NCBI GenBank assembly: GCA_963681505.1
Contig: OY811975.1
Location: 10,056,230-10,120,229 of the forward strand
Source of the DNA: Eunapius fragilis
Taxonomy: Eukaryota; Porifera; Demospongiae; Spongillida; Spongillidae
Direction: 5' to 3'
DNA: 64,000 nt
Shown here piece by piece: positions 22,754 through 32,635 of this stretch (within the stretch, counting starts at the first letter, position 1; each line of letters opens with the position of its first letter). The notes beneath the pieces are model-generated. The model saw only the letters and a program-made list of their open reading frames with translations, searched no databases and had not been told where the DNA came from. The position numbers and the translations under genes are program-made.

Positions 22754-23764
22754 TCATGTGAACACGTCAGCCACACCCCCATACGTCTGCCTGCCCCCAC
22801 TACCTCCAAGTAGCACGGGTGTTTCTTCACACGCGGGAGCAGGGACACTTGTAGAAAAGGAACTCTCCACCGCACAGCCCCTCTCCACCTTCTTGCACAG
22901 AGGACAGACGGAGCTGTAGTTAATCAGCCACTCATCTATGCATGCGACGTGGAAGAAATGTCCGCATGTCATCGTACGCACCTTTTCCCAGTTCCTGTAA
23001 TCGCACATGCACACGGGGCAGCGGGTGTACGTGTCCCCATCTCTTTTGTACCGAGAAGTGGGTAAAAGTTTAGTGTGTGCGGGTCCCAGCGGGACCTGGC
23101 TCTGGTTTGGATCTTCGGCCTGCAGCTGCCTTATGTGGCGCCTGATGCTCTCCTGGAGCCCTCTCGCGGGCTGTCGGCGGGGGAGGTCATCCGTGGGATT
23201 GTCGCCGCGGCGCCGACAGCACCACCACGTGAGGCACACAGAGGCACAGAGACAAACTGCGCCCAAGCCACACACCGAAAAGGTTACCACTTCGACGGTG
23301 GAACTGGTGCGTACGTAAACAACGAGTGCTTCGTCTCGCGGCTGGGCAGTGATAAATATGGTCACCGTCTTGTCTATTAGAACAGTAGGCACGGAGGAGG
23401 GGGTGACCACGCGTAGGAAATGTGTGTTGTTGGCGCTTAGCGGTGCCACCATGGCTGTACATCCGGCAAGGAACACTTCCTCCGCTCTGCCCTCGGAGAG
23501 CTCTGGAACCAGAACTATCCACGACGCATTCCTGCACGGTGGGTCTAACGGCAGCCGTCCTCCCGAGTGGGCGACCCACAAGTAACCCCAAACTCCTTCG
23601 CTGGGCACATTTGCCGACGTCTTGACGAAGGGTTTGCTATAACTGAATGTTTCGATAACTTTATACCTGCCTCCGCCGAGATCATTTCTGGCCTCAATAA
23701 AGACTTCCGTCCCCCTTCCTCGTGGGAGTACTACCACAATAGCAACCAGCGATAGAAAAAACAT
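22754..23764 (-). CDS. PA-TM-RING E3 ubiquitin ligase, copy 1
   Basis: Single uninterrupted frame. It could begin at 23,842, 23,806 or 23,764. I prefer ATG 23,764 because it places a signal peptide (MFFLSLVAIVVVL) at the N-terminus, giving 336 residues. A luminal protease-associated-type domain follows, with FSYSKPFVKTSANVP shared with the other two copies. Then comes a membrane segment (CGLGAVCLCASVCLTWWC), a basic juxtamembrane region and a RING-H2 finger (CPVC, then CGHFFH, then CPLC) near the C-terminus, with about 46 residues after it. Family members are endomembrane ubiquitin ligases (GRAIL/RNF13/goliath type) with the RING in the cytosol. The start is only 118 nt downstream of the stop of the preceding minus-strand gene. 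Intronless and more GC-rich than its surroundings. Confidence 0.87.
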   Translation of the reverse strand: MFFLSLVAIVVVLPRGRGTEVFIEARNDLGGGRYKVIETFSYSKPFVKTSANVPSEGVWGYLWVAHSGGRLPLDPPCRNASWIVLVPELSEGRAEEVFLAGCTAMVAPLSANNTHFLRVVTPSSVPTVLIDKTVTIFITAQPRDEALVVYVRTSSTVEVVTFSVCGLGAVCLCASVCLTWWCCRRRGDNPTDDLPRRQPARGLQESIRRHIRQLQAEDPNQSQVPLGPAHTKLLPTSRYKRDGDTYTRCPVCMCDYRNWEKVRTMTCGHFFHVACIDEWLINYSSVCPLCKKVERGCAVESSFSTSVPAPACEETPVLLGGSGGRQTYGGVADVFT

Positions 23765-23881
23765 CGCCTCGTGTCCAGGCGCGTTGGTAAAGAAATGGCT
23801 ACCCATGGATATACCGGATTTAATTAACGAATTTATCAGCAAAATTTCAAAATGAACACAACACAGCGCATAAAAGCTTCC

Positions 23882-26800
23882 TCATCTTCCAGCAAACACT
23901 CTTAGGATCTCTTCCCTTGAGGAGTGCTCCTCCCAGGAGAGGTAAGGCAGAAGGTGAACTGCAGCGTTCTCAGGGTCCACCACCTGGGGAGCCAGCATTG
24001 CTGCCGCTGATACCCTCTCTGCAGAATACTTGAGGTTCATTAGTACCATCCCTAAAGGGTGTGGTGAGCAATATTAATATATGGAGAAACGAGAGTGGGT
24101 AGGGGGCAAGCCTTTCATTAGGGGTGGCAAGCATTTCATTAGGGGTGGCAAGCCTTTCATTAGGGGTGGCAAGTGGCAAGCCTTTCATTAGGGGTGGCAA
24201 GTGGCAAGCCTTTCATTAGGGGTGGCAAGTGGCAAGCCTTTCATTAGGGTGGTATCATTAGGGGTGTAAGCCTTTCATTAGGGGTGGCAAGCCATTTTAT
24301 TTGGGGTGGCAAGGCCTTTCATTAGGGGGTAAGCCTTTCATTAAGGGTGGTGTTGTGGCCAGCACCCTTCATCACTGACTATTCTACCCCGCATGCGCAC
24401 ATGATAACACGTGTGTATTCTAGTTGTTGCCCTCGTAGGTGGTGGATTTTCGTTAGTGTGTAGATACGTGATTAGCGTGATTTGCCATACCTATTCCTGA
24501 TATTATATTCGTTGGAAATCTGTTTCCCTGAGAACACAACAGGTGGCAAGCCTTTCATTAGGGTGACAAGCCTTTCATTAGGGTGGCAAGGCCTTTCATT
24601 AGGGGGAGGGGGGGGGGGGTAAGCCTTTCATTTGGGGTGGCAAGGCCTTTCATTTGGGGTGGCAAGCTTTTCATTAGGGTGGTATCATTAGGGGTGTAAG
24701 CCTTTCATTAGGGGTGGCAAGGCCTTTCATTAGGGTGGAAAGGCCTTTCATTAGGGTGGCAAGCCTTTCATTAGGGGGAGGGGGGGTAAGCCTTTCATTA
24801 GGAGGGGGGGGGGGTAAGCCTTTCATTAGATGGTAAGCCTTTCATTAGATGGTAAGCCTTTCATTAGATGGTAAGCCTTTCATTAGGGGACATACATTAC
24901 AGTACACATATTCTATATACAGTGGGCGGAAACAAAAACTCTGTAAATGGGGGGGGGGGGGGGGGGGGGGTAATGAATGGGAGGGGGGTTGTACTAGTTT
25001 TATCCAATCTGTTGACAAATCACATACCATATGTTAATTATATTCATAATTCAGTTTGAAGTGGGGTGGATATGTGTGAGTGGGGTGGGTATGTGAGAGT
25101 GGGGATTGGTATGTGAGTGGGGTGGATATGAGAGGAGTGGGGGTTGGTATGTGAGAAGTGGGGATGGATATGTGAGGAGTATGTGACGAGTAGGGATGGA
25201 CATGTGAGGAGTGGGGTGTATATGAGAGGAGTGGGGGCGGGTATGTGAGGAGTAGGGTGGGTATGTGAGGAGTGAGGAGGGTATGTGAGGAGTGGGTGGG
25301 TATGTGAGGAGTGAGAAGGGTATGTGAGGAGTGGGAGTGGATATGTGAGGAGTGAGGGTGGATATGAGAGGAGTGAGGGTGGGTACATGTATGTGAGGAG
25401 TGAGGAGGGTATGTGAGGAGTGGGTGGATATGAGAGGAGTGAGGGTGGGTACATGTATGTGAGGAGTGAGGAGGGTATGTGAGGAGTGGGTGGATATGTG
25501 AGGAGTGGGGTGGATATGTGAGGAGTGGGATGGATATGTGAAGAGTGGGGGTGGATATGAGAGGAGTGGGGTGGATATGAGAGGGGTGGGGTGGGTCCAC
25601 ATACCCACCCCACTCCTCACATACCTACTCCCACTACCCCATGCATATCATAGCAGCTATACATAGCATGTTCGGAACACCAGAGGCCCTGCATGCATTC
25701 CTCATGAGTACGCACACACAACAAAATTTTGGCTTTCATGTACATAATAATTGTAATAATACTCATATGAGCACAATGTGCAGAGAGAAAAATGTGATAA
25801 CTAAAAAGTAAGCCTGTAGAAGGGAGTCTAAAGAGCCCACCAATGTCGAAAACAGCCCACCAATGTCGAAAACAGCCCAGCCAAATGCTCAGAAAATGAA
25901 CACAGATGGACAGACCATCTGTGCAGTTATAAATAGATGACTCCATTTGGAGGTACCTCTGTACTGTGCCCACATCCTCCCACCTTTAACAATGGTAAAT
26001 CTCAACACAAACGCTGTGTTCCAAAAATTTTAACCATTCCAAAATAGTTGGCCTTATAAAGGAGGAGTGGGTATGTGAGAAGGATATGTGAGGAGTGGGG
26101 AGAGGGGTGGATACATGAGGAGTGGGAAGAGGGGTGGGTACGTGAGGAGGATGTGTGAGGAGTGGGGAGAGGGTTGGTACGTGAGGATTGGGGAGAGCGG
26201 TGGGTACGTGAGGAGTGGGGAGAGAGGTGGGTACGTGAGGAGGATGTGTGAGGAGTGAGGAGAGGGGTGGGTACGTGTGGAGGATGTGTGTAGAGTAGGT
26301 TGAATGTCAATGTCACCCTTGGAACAGTGGCAGGTGCAAGCTGTTGAGTGTAATGTTGGAGATGTGCCACATATGAAAGCTCTAAAAGGTGCATGCATGC
26401 ACATCTGCATGAGAACTTGCATTGGTGCCTGTAACCTTCACCAGAGTTATGTACACCCCAGGTCATCTAAAGTCATGTACACCCCAGGTCATCTAAAGTC
26501 ATGCGCACCCCAGGTCATCTAAAGTCATGTACACCCCAGATCATCTAAAGTCATGTACACACCAGGTCATCTAAAGCCATGTGCACCCCAGGTCATCTAA
26601 AGTCATGTACACCCCAGGTCATCTAAAGTCATGCGCACCACAGGTCATCTAAAGTCATGTCCACCCCAGGTCATCTAAAGTCATGTACACCCCAGGTCAT
26701 CTAAAGCCATGTGCACCCCAGGTCATCTAAAGTCATGTACACCCCAGGACATCTTAAGTCATGCGCACCACAGGTCATCTAAAGTCATGTCCACCCCAGG

Positions 26801-28360
26801 TCATCTAAAGTCATGTACACCCCAGGTCATCTAAAGTCATGTGCACCCCAGGTCATCTAAAGTCATGTACACCCCAGGTCATCTAAAGTCATGTACACCC
26901 CAGGTCATCTAAAGTCATGTGCACCCCAGGTCATCTAAAGTCATGTACACCCCAGGTCATCTAAAGTCATGTGCACCCCAGGTCATCTAAAGTCATGTGC
27001 ACCCCAGGTCATCTAAAGTCATGTACACCCCAGGTCATCTAAAGTCATGTACACCCCAGGTCATCTAAAGTCATGTAAACCCCAGGTCATCTAAAGTCAT
27101 GCACACCCCAGGTCATCTAAAGTCATGTACACCCCAGGTCATCTAAAGTCATGCGCACCACAGGTCATCTAAAGTCATGTCCACCCCAGGTCATCTAAAG
27201 TCATGCACACCCCCGGTCATCTAAAGTCATGTGCACCCCAGGTCATCTAAAGTCATGTACACCCCAGGTCATCTAAAGTCATGTAAACCCCAGGTCATCT
27301 AAAGTCATGCACACCCCCGGTCATCTAAAGTCATGTGCACCCCAGGTCATCTAAAGTCATGTACATGTATGTATGTACCCACTCCCATACCCTTGTACCC
27401 ATCTTCACAGTCATGTAAATCAAGTAATGGTCCCCCCTCTCCCCCCCCCCCCCCCCCCCCCCCCCCCCAAAAAAGTCATGCACGTGAAAGCATGCAGTAC
27501 AAATGAAGTATCAGTGCTAGCTATGTCTCCTGGATATACAAGGACTGCATGTGGGCATTTCCCCCTCAAAAATCCTAATCTTTCTTTCATGCTGTTTTTG
27601 TCACAGCAGAGGTCCCACCCAATGACTGATAGCTGAGGTCCCACCCAATGACTGATAGCTGAGGTCCCACCCAATGACTGATAGCTGAGGTCCCACCCAA
27701 TGACTGATAGCAGAGGTCCCACCCAATGACTGATAGCAGAGGTCCCACCCAATGACTGATAGCAGAGGTCCCACCCAATGACTGATAGCAGAGGTCCCAC
27801 CCAATGACTGATAGCTGAGGTCCCACCCAATGACTGATAGCAGAGGTCCCACCCAACGGCTGATAGCTGAGGTCCCACCCAATGACTGATAGCTGAGGTC
27901 CCACCCAATGACTGATAGTTGAGGTCCTACCCAATGACTGATAGCTGAGGTCCCACCCAATGACTGATAGCTGAGGTCCCACCCAACGGCTGATAGCTGA
28001 GGTCCCACCCAATGACTGATAGCAGAGGTCCCACCCAATGACTGATAGCAGAGGTCCCACCCAATGACTGATAGCTGAGGTCCCACCCAACGGCTGATAG
28101 CTGAGGTCCCACCCAACGGCTGATAGCTGAGGTCCCACCCAATGACTGATAGCAGAGGTCCCACCCAATGACTGATAGCTGAGGTCCCACCCAATGACTG
28201 ATAGCAGAGGTCCCACCCAATGACTGATAGCTGATGGCAGCTTTATGCATGACGTACAGGGTGGCTATGGTTAGTTGGGATATATGTACGGTCCAGTTAG
28301 GCTGTGTCCCCTCTCTATAGGCTGCAGTAAACTATGTTACTGGAAAACATAATAATAGAC

Positions 28361-28394
<34 letters not shown>

Positions 28395-28410
28395 ACACAC
28401 ACCACAAACA

Positions 28411-28462
<52 letters not shown>

Positions 28463-29001
28463 GCACAAGTCCCTACCTAGTTGGTGGCATGTAAGCACAT
28501 GACCAGTTAGTGCCAAGAGTACATCTGAATGACAAAAGGGTGCACAGAAATGGGATTAAAGAAGGGGAGGGAACAGATGGGGGGGGGAGGGGGGAGAGAG
28601 GAAGAGAGAGGGGGAGGGGGAGAGGAGGGAGGGAGAGGGGTGGAGGAGAGAATAGGGGAGAGGGGGAGAGAGGGAGTGAGTAAAAGGGAGGTAGAGGGAT
28701 AGAGAGAGTGAGGGGAGAGAAGAACGGAGTGGTTGGGGAGAGGAGAGTGAATGGATAAAGGGAAGGTTGGATACCTTCATGGAATAACACACTATGCTCA
28801 TAGAGAAAAGCACATCAGTATAATCTCCTCGTATAAGCAACGTGGGGACTCGATGGACCGTAAGTGTACGCCACACCATGCATAGCCTGAAGCGTTTTTC
28901 GAAGACAGCAGCAGACCGTCTTTACCAGACTTACTTTTCCTCTCATTAGGGCCGGGTGCTGCCTGCAAGCGAGAGACTATCTGCACGAATTGCGCACTCA
29001 T
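23882..29001 (-). CDS. Five-exon small protein gene with minisatellite-filled introns (128 aa)
   Basis: Exons on the minus strand are 29001-28935, 28524-28477, 26381-26317, 24527-24491 and 24051-23882: 387 nt, all phases compatible, TGA at 23,884-23,882. Donors are GTAAGT, GTAGGG, GTGACA and GTATGG. Acceptors include CATTCAG, TTCTCAG and CCCTTTAG. The N-terminal part reads MSAQFVQIVSRLQAAPGPNE and the last exon contains LAPQVVDPENAAVHLLPYLS. Charged and hydrophobic residues alternate as in short helical bundles, with no signal peptide or membrane segment. The last exon resembles, from memory, the DUF4476 pattern (LA..VVDP.N...LL..L.F...R), but this is tentative. Introns 2 to 4 contain most of the tandem arrays of 24-28 kb. 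Assigned from splice logic alone; no transcript evidence is available. Confidence 0.68.
24100..24355. repeat. 21-bp minisatellite, block 1 (intron 4)
   Basis: Degenerate tandem copies of AAGCCTTTCATTAGGGGTGGC with variable spacing and extra AAGTGGC inserts. Confidence 0.95.
24540..24888. repeat. 21-bp minisatellite, block 2 (intron 3)
   Basis: The same unit resumes directly beyond exon 4, with G-run expansions and a shortened AAGCCTTTCATTAGATGGT form at its end. The two blocks flank a 37-nt exon, which suggests that the array spread around it without destroying it. Confidence 0.93.
24944..24970. repeat. Poly-G tract
   Basis: About 23 G followed by TAATG, between two satellite fields. Confidence 0.85.
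25060..25612. repeat. GAGGAGTGGGGTGG(A/G)TATGT minisatellite (intron 3)
   Basis: About 550 bp of purine-rich units of about 20-21 bp (GTATGTGAGGAGTGGG type), with higher-order repeats of about 65 bp at 25,370-25,480. Open in several frames on the minus strand; these are artefacts. Confidence 0.95.
25613..26040. other. Unique intronic sequence
   Basis: Lies within intron 3. A 23-bp phrase (CCCACCAATGTCGAAAACAG) occurs twice in tandem at 25,838-25,882. A possible exon at about 25,690-25,630 (minus) would alter the phase and is not needed. Nothing else is seen. Confidence 0.45.
26060..26296. repeat. Purine-rich minisatellite related to 25,060-25,612 (intron 3)
   Basis: Units such as GTGAGGAGTGGGGAGAGGGG with TGGGTACGTGAGGAGGATGT. 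Same composition and sense as the array 450 bp to the left. Confidence 0.9.
26440..27365. repeat. 24-bp minisatellite, ~38 copies (intron 2)
   Basis: Unit ACCCCAGGTCATCTAAAGTC plus ATGT. The core GGTCATCTAAAGTCATG is almost invariant. The three bases before CACC vary (GTA, GTG, GCG, GTC, GCA), producing a readable variant code along the array. Confidence 0.97.
27438..27468. repeat. Poly-C tract
   Basis: About 30 C between the 24-bp and 26-bp arrays. Confidence 0.88.
27604..28240. repeat. 26-bp minisatellite, ~24 copies (intron 2)
   Basis: Unit GAGGTCCCACCCAATGACTG plus ATAGCT/ATAGCA. Variants are CAACGGCTG for CAATGACTG and GCA for GCT. All three minus-strand frames stay open because the unit lacks stops there. 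This is not evidence for a protein. Confidence 0.97.
28361..28462. repeat. (CA)n microsatellite
   Basis: About 100 bp of CA with a few ACC interruptions, immediately downstream of exon 2 of the five-exon gene. Confidence 0.95.
28556..28765. repeat. Purine tract (GGGAGA)n between exons 1 and 2
   Basis: About 200 bp of G/A-rich sequence on the plus strand. In the gene's sense it is a long polypyrimidine tract ending about 35 nt before the exon 2 acceptor. This parallels the (TCC)n tract before the small exon of the CD225 genes. Confidence 0.85.
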
Positions 29002-29028
29002 CAGCTAGCTATGCATTAAATGGAATTG

Positions 29029-29042
29029 GTTACCACAGCAAC
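29029..29042 (-). promoter_or_regulatory. X-box (RFX-type) motif upstream of the five-exon gene
   Basis: GTTACCACAGCAAC fits GTNRCC-N2-RGYAAC, the RFX-factor X-box, 28 bp before the ATG at 29,001. RFX sites near starts often mark ciliary genes. GTCACCACAGCAAC also occurs at an intron boundary in the CD225 genes, so the motif alone is weak evidence. Confidence 0.4.
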
Positions 29043-29650
29043 GTGAGTAAACAAACAAAATGTTAGATGATGTACTACATGCTCACCGGTGTGATTAACA
29101 TAAATAGCTGGCTAGCTCCTTCCGCAAATTGGTTAGCTGCCATTGTATAGAATGATAGACATGGAGCAGGAGGCGGTCTCACTACAATAGGGGGATGCAT
29201 AGAACAGTAAGATGTAACAGTCCGACCAGACCATCCACTCCAGTGTACGTAGGGACTTGACTGCGTGCTGGTGATTGACGGGTCAACTCGTACATTAATG
29301 TAATGCACGAGAGCATGACTGATCGAAAGGCCAAGCTATAGGGTAATACATAATGGTACAGTGTCCAGCTAAATCACCCTTAAGTTTTTCCAACGCTCGC
29401 ATTGTAATGTATATGACTAATTATAAATTCAGGCCCAATAACTTTATGATGGATGGATAGTCCAAATTAGCATGCGTATATCAGAGTAAGGTTAGGAGTT
29501 CACAAAAAAATTTGAAAACTTGAAACGCTATCCAGAAGGGTGGTTTAGCTTCGTGGACACATTCACATAAATAAGTATTCACGCATAAAAACTAAAAATA
29601 AAAATAAGAATACACATCAAACATATAAAATTATACTGCATGCCGACTGA
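29043..29650. other. Intergenic
   Basis: Between the divergently placed X-box region and the 3' end of RING copy 2. No ORF, repeat or RNA gene was recognised. Confidence 0.55.
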
Positions 29651-29651
29651 T

Positions 29652-30680
29652 TCACATAACGTTTTGCTCGTGGTACGGGCGCATATCCAGACCGGTGTGT
29701 CCAACATTCCGCACTGTGTTTGGAAGGAGGTCAGCTGGATTCTGTCTGCACATGGGACATGTACATCGATTCTCGATCAGCCACACGTCGATGCATTCCG
29801 GGTGGAAGTTGTGGTGACAGGGAAGGACCTTAACGTTGTCTTTGGGACTGAAGTCTCCCATGCACACGGGGCAGCTAGGGTCGTTGTGTTTCTTAGGGTC
29901 GTACCCTTCCACCGGAAGCCTTCCGGCGATCCCCCTGGCCATGGGGTTCTGACGCTGGTACCGGTTATCGTCAGGAATGGTAACAGCTGGTACCGCAATC
30001 GGTGGGAAGTCGTACTGCCCATTCCTATTGCAGCAGAAGCATCTGATGCCGCAGCATTTGGCGCATCGGTATATCACAAATACGCTCCAGGCGATGAAGA
30101 CCGTCAGGGCGCAAAGGAGTACGATGGCGTAATCCGAGGAGGCGCCGACCGTAACGAAAACGACCACCCGGATGTCGATTCCCGTGAACAACGTCGTACC
30201 AACGATGAACTCGACTGCGTCTTGCTCCACAAACACCACAGGAAACAGGGAGTCCATGACATCCAGGGTAATGGATAGGTCGCTGCCGTTGCTGTTGTTC
30301 CGGCTGTACGCTAGCATCATGGAGTAACCCGCTGCCCGCACGCGGTCCAGTTGGTCCAGCAGTTCCCCTGGAGTGGAGCCGACCAAGGCCACCCAGGTGG
30401 AGCTCTCATTCGGGGTGAGGGGTACCGCATCTACGATCGCTCCATCCCCTAGATTCACGACGTAGCCGCTTAGTCCCTCGGGAGGGACGTTGGCGGAAGT
30501 CCGTGTGAAAGGTTTGTCGTAGCCGAACGATACAATCGGTGCAAACAACTCGTCCGTGCTATTATCAGGTTTTAGCAAGACGTCCAACTGCAAATCGGTG
30601 CTACATCCGCCTTGTATCAATACAAGAACAGTGCCGATCAGTAGAAACGTTCTGACCACTCCACCCATTGATGACATCAC
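29652..30680 (-). CDS. PA-TM-RING E3 ubiquitin ligase, copy 2 (342 aa)
   Basis: Intronless. Signal peptide at residues 1-28 (VVRTFLLIGTVLVLIQG). The PA-type luminal domain has FGYDKPFTRTSANVPPEGL and several N-x-S/T sequons. The membrane segment (IVLLCALTVFIAWSVFVIY, about residues 185-205) is followed by a Cys-rich juxtamembrane patch (CAKCCGIRCFCC), a possible palmitoylation site. RING-H2 at about residues 270-311 has CPVC, LPCHHNFHPEC and CPMC. This architecture defines the GRAIL/RNF13/goliath group of transmembrane ubiquitin ligases. Substrates cannot be told. It shares its order and the KPF(T/V)(K/R)TS motif with copies 1 and 3 on the same strand, indicating tandem duplication. Confidence 0.92.
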   Translation of the reverse strand: MMSSMGGVVRTFLLIGTVLVLIQGGCSTDLQLDVLLKPDNSTDELFAPIVSFGYDKPFTRTSANVPPEGLSGYVVNLGDGAIVDAVPLTPNESSTWVALVGSTPGELLDQLDRVRAAGYSMMLAYSRNNSNGSDLSITLDVMDSLFPVVFVEQDAVEFIVGTTLFTGIDIRVVVFVTVGASSDYAIVLLCALTVFIAWSVFVIYRCAKCCGIRCFCCNRNGQYDFPPIAVPAVTIPDDNRYQRQNPMARGIAGRLPVEGYDPKKHNDPSCPVCMGDFSPKDNVKVLPCHHNFHPECIDVWLIENRCTCPMCRQNPADLLPNTVRNVGHTGLDMRPYHEQNVM

Positions 30681-31480
30681 CAGGAATGTCTATTTTTAGA
30701 AATGTAAACCTGTCCTGGTTATTTTAAACCTGAAAGACCATCTAGGGTATGTCTGGATTCATTGTGAGCCAGAGTGGAGAATTTATACATTTTCCCATTC
30801 GCTTTCAGATCTGCTGGAAAAACGTATTAATCATCTCATGCAGAACTTATCACTTTGTTATCACTGTGGCACCTGTCCACTCCGGTAAGAACTATATGGT
30901 GTATGATTTAAAAAAAATTTATTTAATCCTGCAAAAAAAAAAAAAGACCGCCTTTAATGTATGTGTGGGTGGAGCTAGTGGAGGCATGGCTACCCCTAGA
31001 TATAGTTGGGTGTCCACAACTATCTTGACTGAATTATTTGGAGTTTAAAAACACACCTTAATGGTCAAAGATGTGGATGGTCATAGCAGAGTTCACCCGT
31101 TTTATGTAGCACTAAAGAGTTAGTTAACCCGTTTTATGTAGCCCTCCATGTTTACCAGGCAAAGTGCAATCATTTATACACGTGGCACTTGAATTATTTA
31201 AATTGCTATATATGGGAGGACTGGTTGCACGCATACAGCTAGCTGTACACTGTAGACACATGCATAGAATAATTTCAATTGGATATGCTTCAACATCTAT
31301 TGCACAGACAAATCCCTATGCAGTGACATACACAAATCAAAGAGAAGCTTACAGGACCAGAAAGATAAACAGATATACATGTAGACAGATAGATAGATAT
31401 TGATAGGCAGAGGATATCAATTTCGTCACATGTACTTAATTGGTAGCACCGCCCACATATAAAAACACACCAGCACCCCA
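30681..31480. other. Intergenic between RING copies 2 and 3
   Basis: AT-rich with an A13 run (30,933-30,945), the phrase ACCCGTTTTATGTAGC repeated at 31,097 and 31,127, and a short GATA repeat (31,386-31,400). No coding feature. Confidence 0.55.
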
Positions 31481-31504
31481 GAAGTATATAGCTCTTTGGT
31501 ACCG

Positions 31505-32476
31505 TTAAAGATTTGTGCCATCTGTCTTGACTATATTCTGCCTGCACACGGGACAGTTCAAATGCTTTTCGACGAGCCACATGCCCACGCAGTCAGGATG
31601 AAAGAAGTGGCCGCAGGGGAGGACCTTGAGCGGAGTGCCCTGTTCGAAATCTCCATAGCATACGGGACAGTGGGGGTCCTTGCTGTGTTCGACGGGATCG
31701 TACGTCGCCACGGGCAGTTTTGCAAATTCAGCCTCCGCTTCCGCCTTCACCCTTGCCGCGTTTGTTTCCTCGGCTCCGCGCTCCATTTCCTCTAACTGCC
31801 TGATAAGATTGAGATAGTATTCAGGATCCTGCTCTTGGTAATAGGCCGCTGCGTTATTGCGCTGCCAGAGGTAGCAACGAAACATGCAAACGAAGCCAAG
31901 GGCGAAAAGAATCGCGGAGGTCAAGGTGAGGACGATGCTAAAATCCGACTCTATTCCAACGCTCACGTAAACTTTCACAGACGGCGCCTCCGAGGTGGGC
32001 GGAACGTCCGAGAGGAGGGCGATGACATAGTCGGCCGCGGCGGAGTCGACCAGGGCGACGGGAAACTGGGTCCCGCAGACATCGCTGTCGATTGCGAGGT
32101 CGCTCCCGTTGGTGCCGTATGCCAGTACGACGGAGTAGCCGAACGTGCGGGCCACGTCTAGCTGACCTGCGAGCGTCCCCGACGACCCGCGTACTAGGGC
32201 GATCCAGGTGGTATTGGGGGAGAAGGGAGGTTCTACGGGGTTGCTCGCATCGCCGAGGTTGTACACGTACCCCTCCACGCCGCTCGAGGGCACGTCGGAT
32301 GAGGTCTTTGTGAACGGCTTATCGTAACTGAAGGTTTCCAAGACTCTGAACGAACTGTCGCTCTCGTTGGCGTAGAGCCGGATTTCTAAAGTTAGGCTGG
32401 CGCTCTTCCCCACCTGCACCAGTGTGTGCAGCTGTAGCAGCGCCCCCAACAGTGCTACTCCTTTGAAAACACTCAT
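31505..32476 (-). CDS. PA-TM-RING E3 ubiquitin ligase, copy 3 (323 aa)
   Basis: Intronless. Signal peptide (VALLGALLQLHTLVQVG), PA-type domain with FSYDKPFTKTSSDVP, and a membrane segment (VLTLTSAILFALGFVCMF, about residues 180-200). A short charged coiled region follows (IRQLEEMERGAEETNAARVK), then RING-H2 at about 270-311 (CPVC, LPCGHFFHPDC, CPVC). This copy has the most canonical RING of the three. Markedly GC-richer than its flanks. Start ATG 32,476 is the only one giving a signal peptide. Immediately upstream (32,480-32,630) is AT-rich sequence without an obvious TATA box. Confidence 0.93.
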   Translation of the reverse strand: MSVFKGVALLGALLQLHTLVQVGKSASLTLEIRLYANESDSSFRVLETFSYDKPFTKTSSDVPSSGVEGYVYNLGDASNPVEPPFSPNTTWIALVRGSSGTLAGQLDVARTFGYSVVLAYGTNGSDLAIDSDVCGTQFPVALVDSAAADYVIALLSDVPPTSEAPSVKVYVSVGIESDFSIVLTLTSAILFALGFVCMFRCYLWQRNNAAAYYQEQDPEYYLNLIRQLEEMERGAEETNAARVKAEAEAEFAKLPVATYDPVEHSKDPHCPVCYGDFEQGTPLKVLPCGHFFHPDCVGMWLVEKHLNCPVCRQNIVKTDGTNL

Positions 32477-32635
32477 CTGGCGGCCATCATTGTTATGTTT
32501 GCTTATTACACAACTACACTTGACCTCGTCCCCAGACCATTATGTTTAAGGGAAGCTGGAAACAATTAAGGTTTATAATTAGAATATTACGGTACGTGGG
32601 GAAATCACCTCATTAAGAATGCGGTACCTTAAATA

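Noticed and set aside
25034-25620. Ser/His/Pro-rich repetitive frames (SSHIHP) on the minus strand
   Set aside because: Minisatellite translation inside intron 3. No start context, and it conflicts with the spliced gene.
26440-28240. Regular short repeats resembling a CRISPR array
   Set aside because: The units are contiguous tandem repeats without unique spacers, and the context is a eukaryotic intron. These are minisatellites.
27587-28250. Long open frames of about 200 codons on the minus strand through the 26-bp array
   Set aside because: The unit lacks stop codons in all three minus-strand frames, so open frames are automatic. The periodic peptide is not protein-like evidence.
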